5,535 nt of DNA, from assembly GCA_031284025.1 (NCBI GenBank), contig JAITAR010000096.1, forward strand, positions 1-5,535, written 5' to 3'. The DNA is from Rickettsiales bacterium (GTDB taxonomy: Bacteria; Pseudomonadota; Alphaproteobacteria; Rickettsiales; UBA1997). Position 1 is the first letter of the stretch, and every line of letters begins with the position of its first letter. Position numbers and translations under genes: made by a program. Under the pieces are notes generated by a model. That model saw only the letters and a list, made by a program, of their open reading frames with translations. It made no database searches and was not told where the DNA came from. This document shows, in pieces, positions 5,427 through 5,535 of this stretch.

Positions 5427-5535
5427 ATGACTAAACTGACAAATTTTGTTTTCCATTCTAGTCTGGCGATAGCTATTATTTTTAATATCGTAGCGGTGGG
5501 CAGGGCCAAAGCTGAAGATGTGAATGATTTTGCTG
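5427..5535 (+). CDS. Exported protein with N-terminal signal peptide (5' end only)
   Basis: Thirty-six codons are visible before the right edge. The N-terminus MTKLTNF is followed by a hydrophobic core (about residues 7-24, with SLAIAIIFNIVAVG) and then R-A-K-A with E-D after it. This fits a Sec signal peptide cleaved by signal peptidase I after A29 (A-K-A/E-D). There is no lipobox Cys. The mature part starts EDVNDFA; too little is present to name a family. ATG 5427 is preferred because AGAAGG (5415-5420) lies 6 nt upstream. An in-frame ATG at 5421 directly abuts that sequence and is too close. The gene has its own promoter after a terminator, so it is separate from the upstream enzyme gene. 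A chance frame is unlikely given the ribosome-binding site and the clean signal peptide. Confidence 0.75.
   Translation, partial: MTKLTNFVFHSSLAIAIIFNIVAVGRAKAEDVNDFA

Noticed and set aside
1..5535. CRISPR arrays, tRNA or rRNA genes, insertion sequences, toxin-antitoxin or defence genes
   Set aside because: I looked for spaced direct repeats, tRNA-like cloverleaf ends, transposase motifs and typical small gene pairs and found none that I could support.

Overview
This is an AT-rich bacterial segment with tightly packed, conserved housekeeping genes. It probably comes from a reduced or host-associated Gram-negative bacterium. Peptidoglycan synthesis (murG) and a ComM/YifB ATPase fit a proteobacterium. 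The cysteine cluster of ComM (C-x-C, then C-K-R-V-P-N-C followed by Y-Q and S-G-P-I-L-D-R) resembles the form I know from Alphaproteobacteria. The alphaproteobacterial placement, perhaps Rickettsiales- or Holosporales-like, is an inference; no rRNA or other marker is present to settle it.

Left part, minus strand (1-2147). A four-gene operon reads leftwards: an RDD-family membrane protein, a phosphopantetheine adenylyltransferase (CoaD) fused to a P-loop domain resembling dephospho-CoA kinase (CoaE), a YraN/UPF0102 nuclease-fold protein, and the beginning of murG, which runs off the left edge. The genes are coupled through a GTGA overlap, an ATGA overlap and a TAG-ATG junction. A good sigma70-type promoter lies just upstream of the RDD gene. 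If the fusion is real and active, one polypeptide would carry the last two steps of CoA synthesis, as in the animal bifunctional CoA synthase.

Middle (2148-2614). A divergent intergenic region of about 460 bp. It holds the leftward promoter, a 16-bp inverted repeat with a 30-nt loop, two mutually antisense open frames (one preceded by a good Shine-Dalgarno) and a rightward promoter with two perfect TATAAT boxes in front of comM.

Right part, plus strand (2615-5535). comM encodes a full-length Mg-chelatase-like AAA+ ATPase linked to branch migration in DNA uptake and recombination. It is followed by an AT-rich 198-bp leader, a PLP-dependent enzyme of the cysteine synthase/cystathionine beta-synthase family, a clear rho-independent terminator, a fresh promoter with a 16-bp palindrome at its transcription start, and the first 36 codons of an exported protein with a signal peptide. 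I see no tRNA, rRNA, CRISPR or insertion sequence. The most unusual items are the CoaD-CoaE-like fusion and the unexplained content of the divergent intergenic region.
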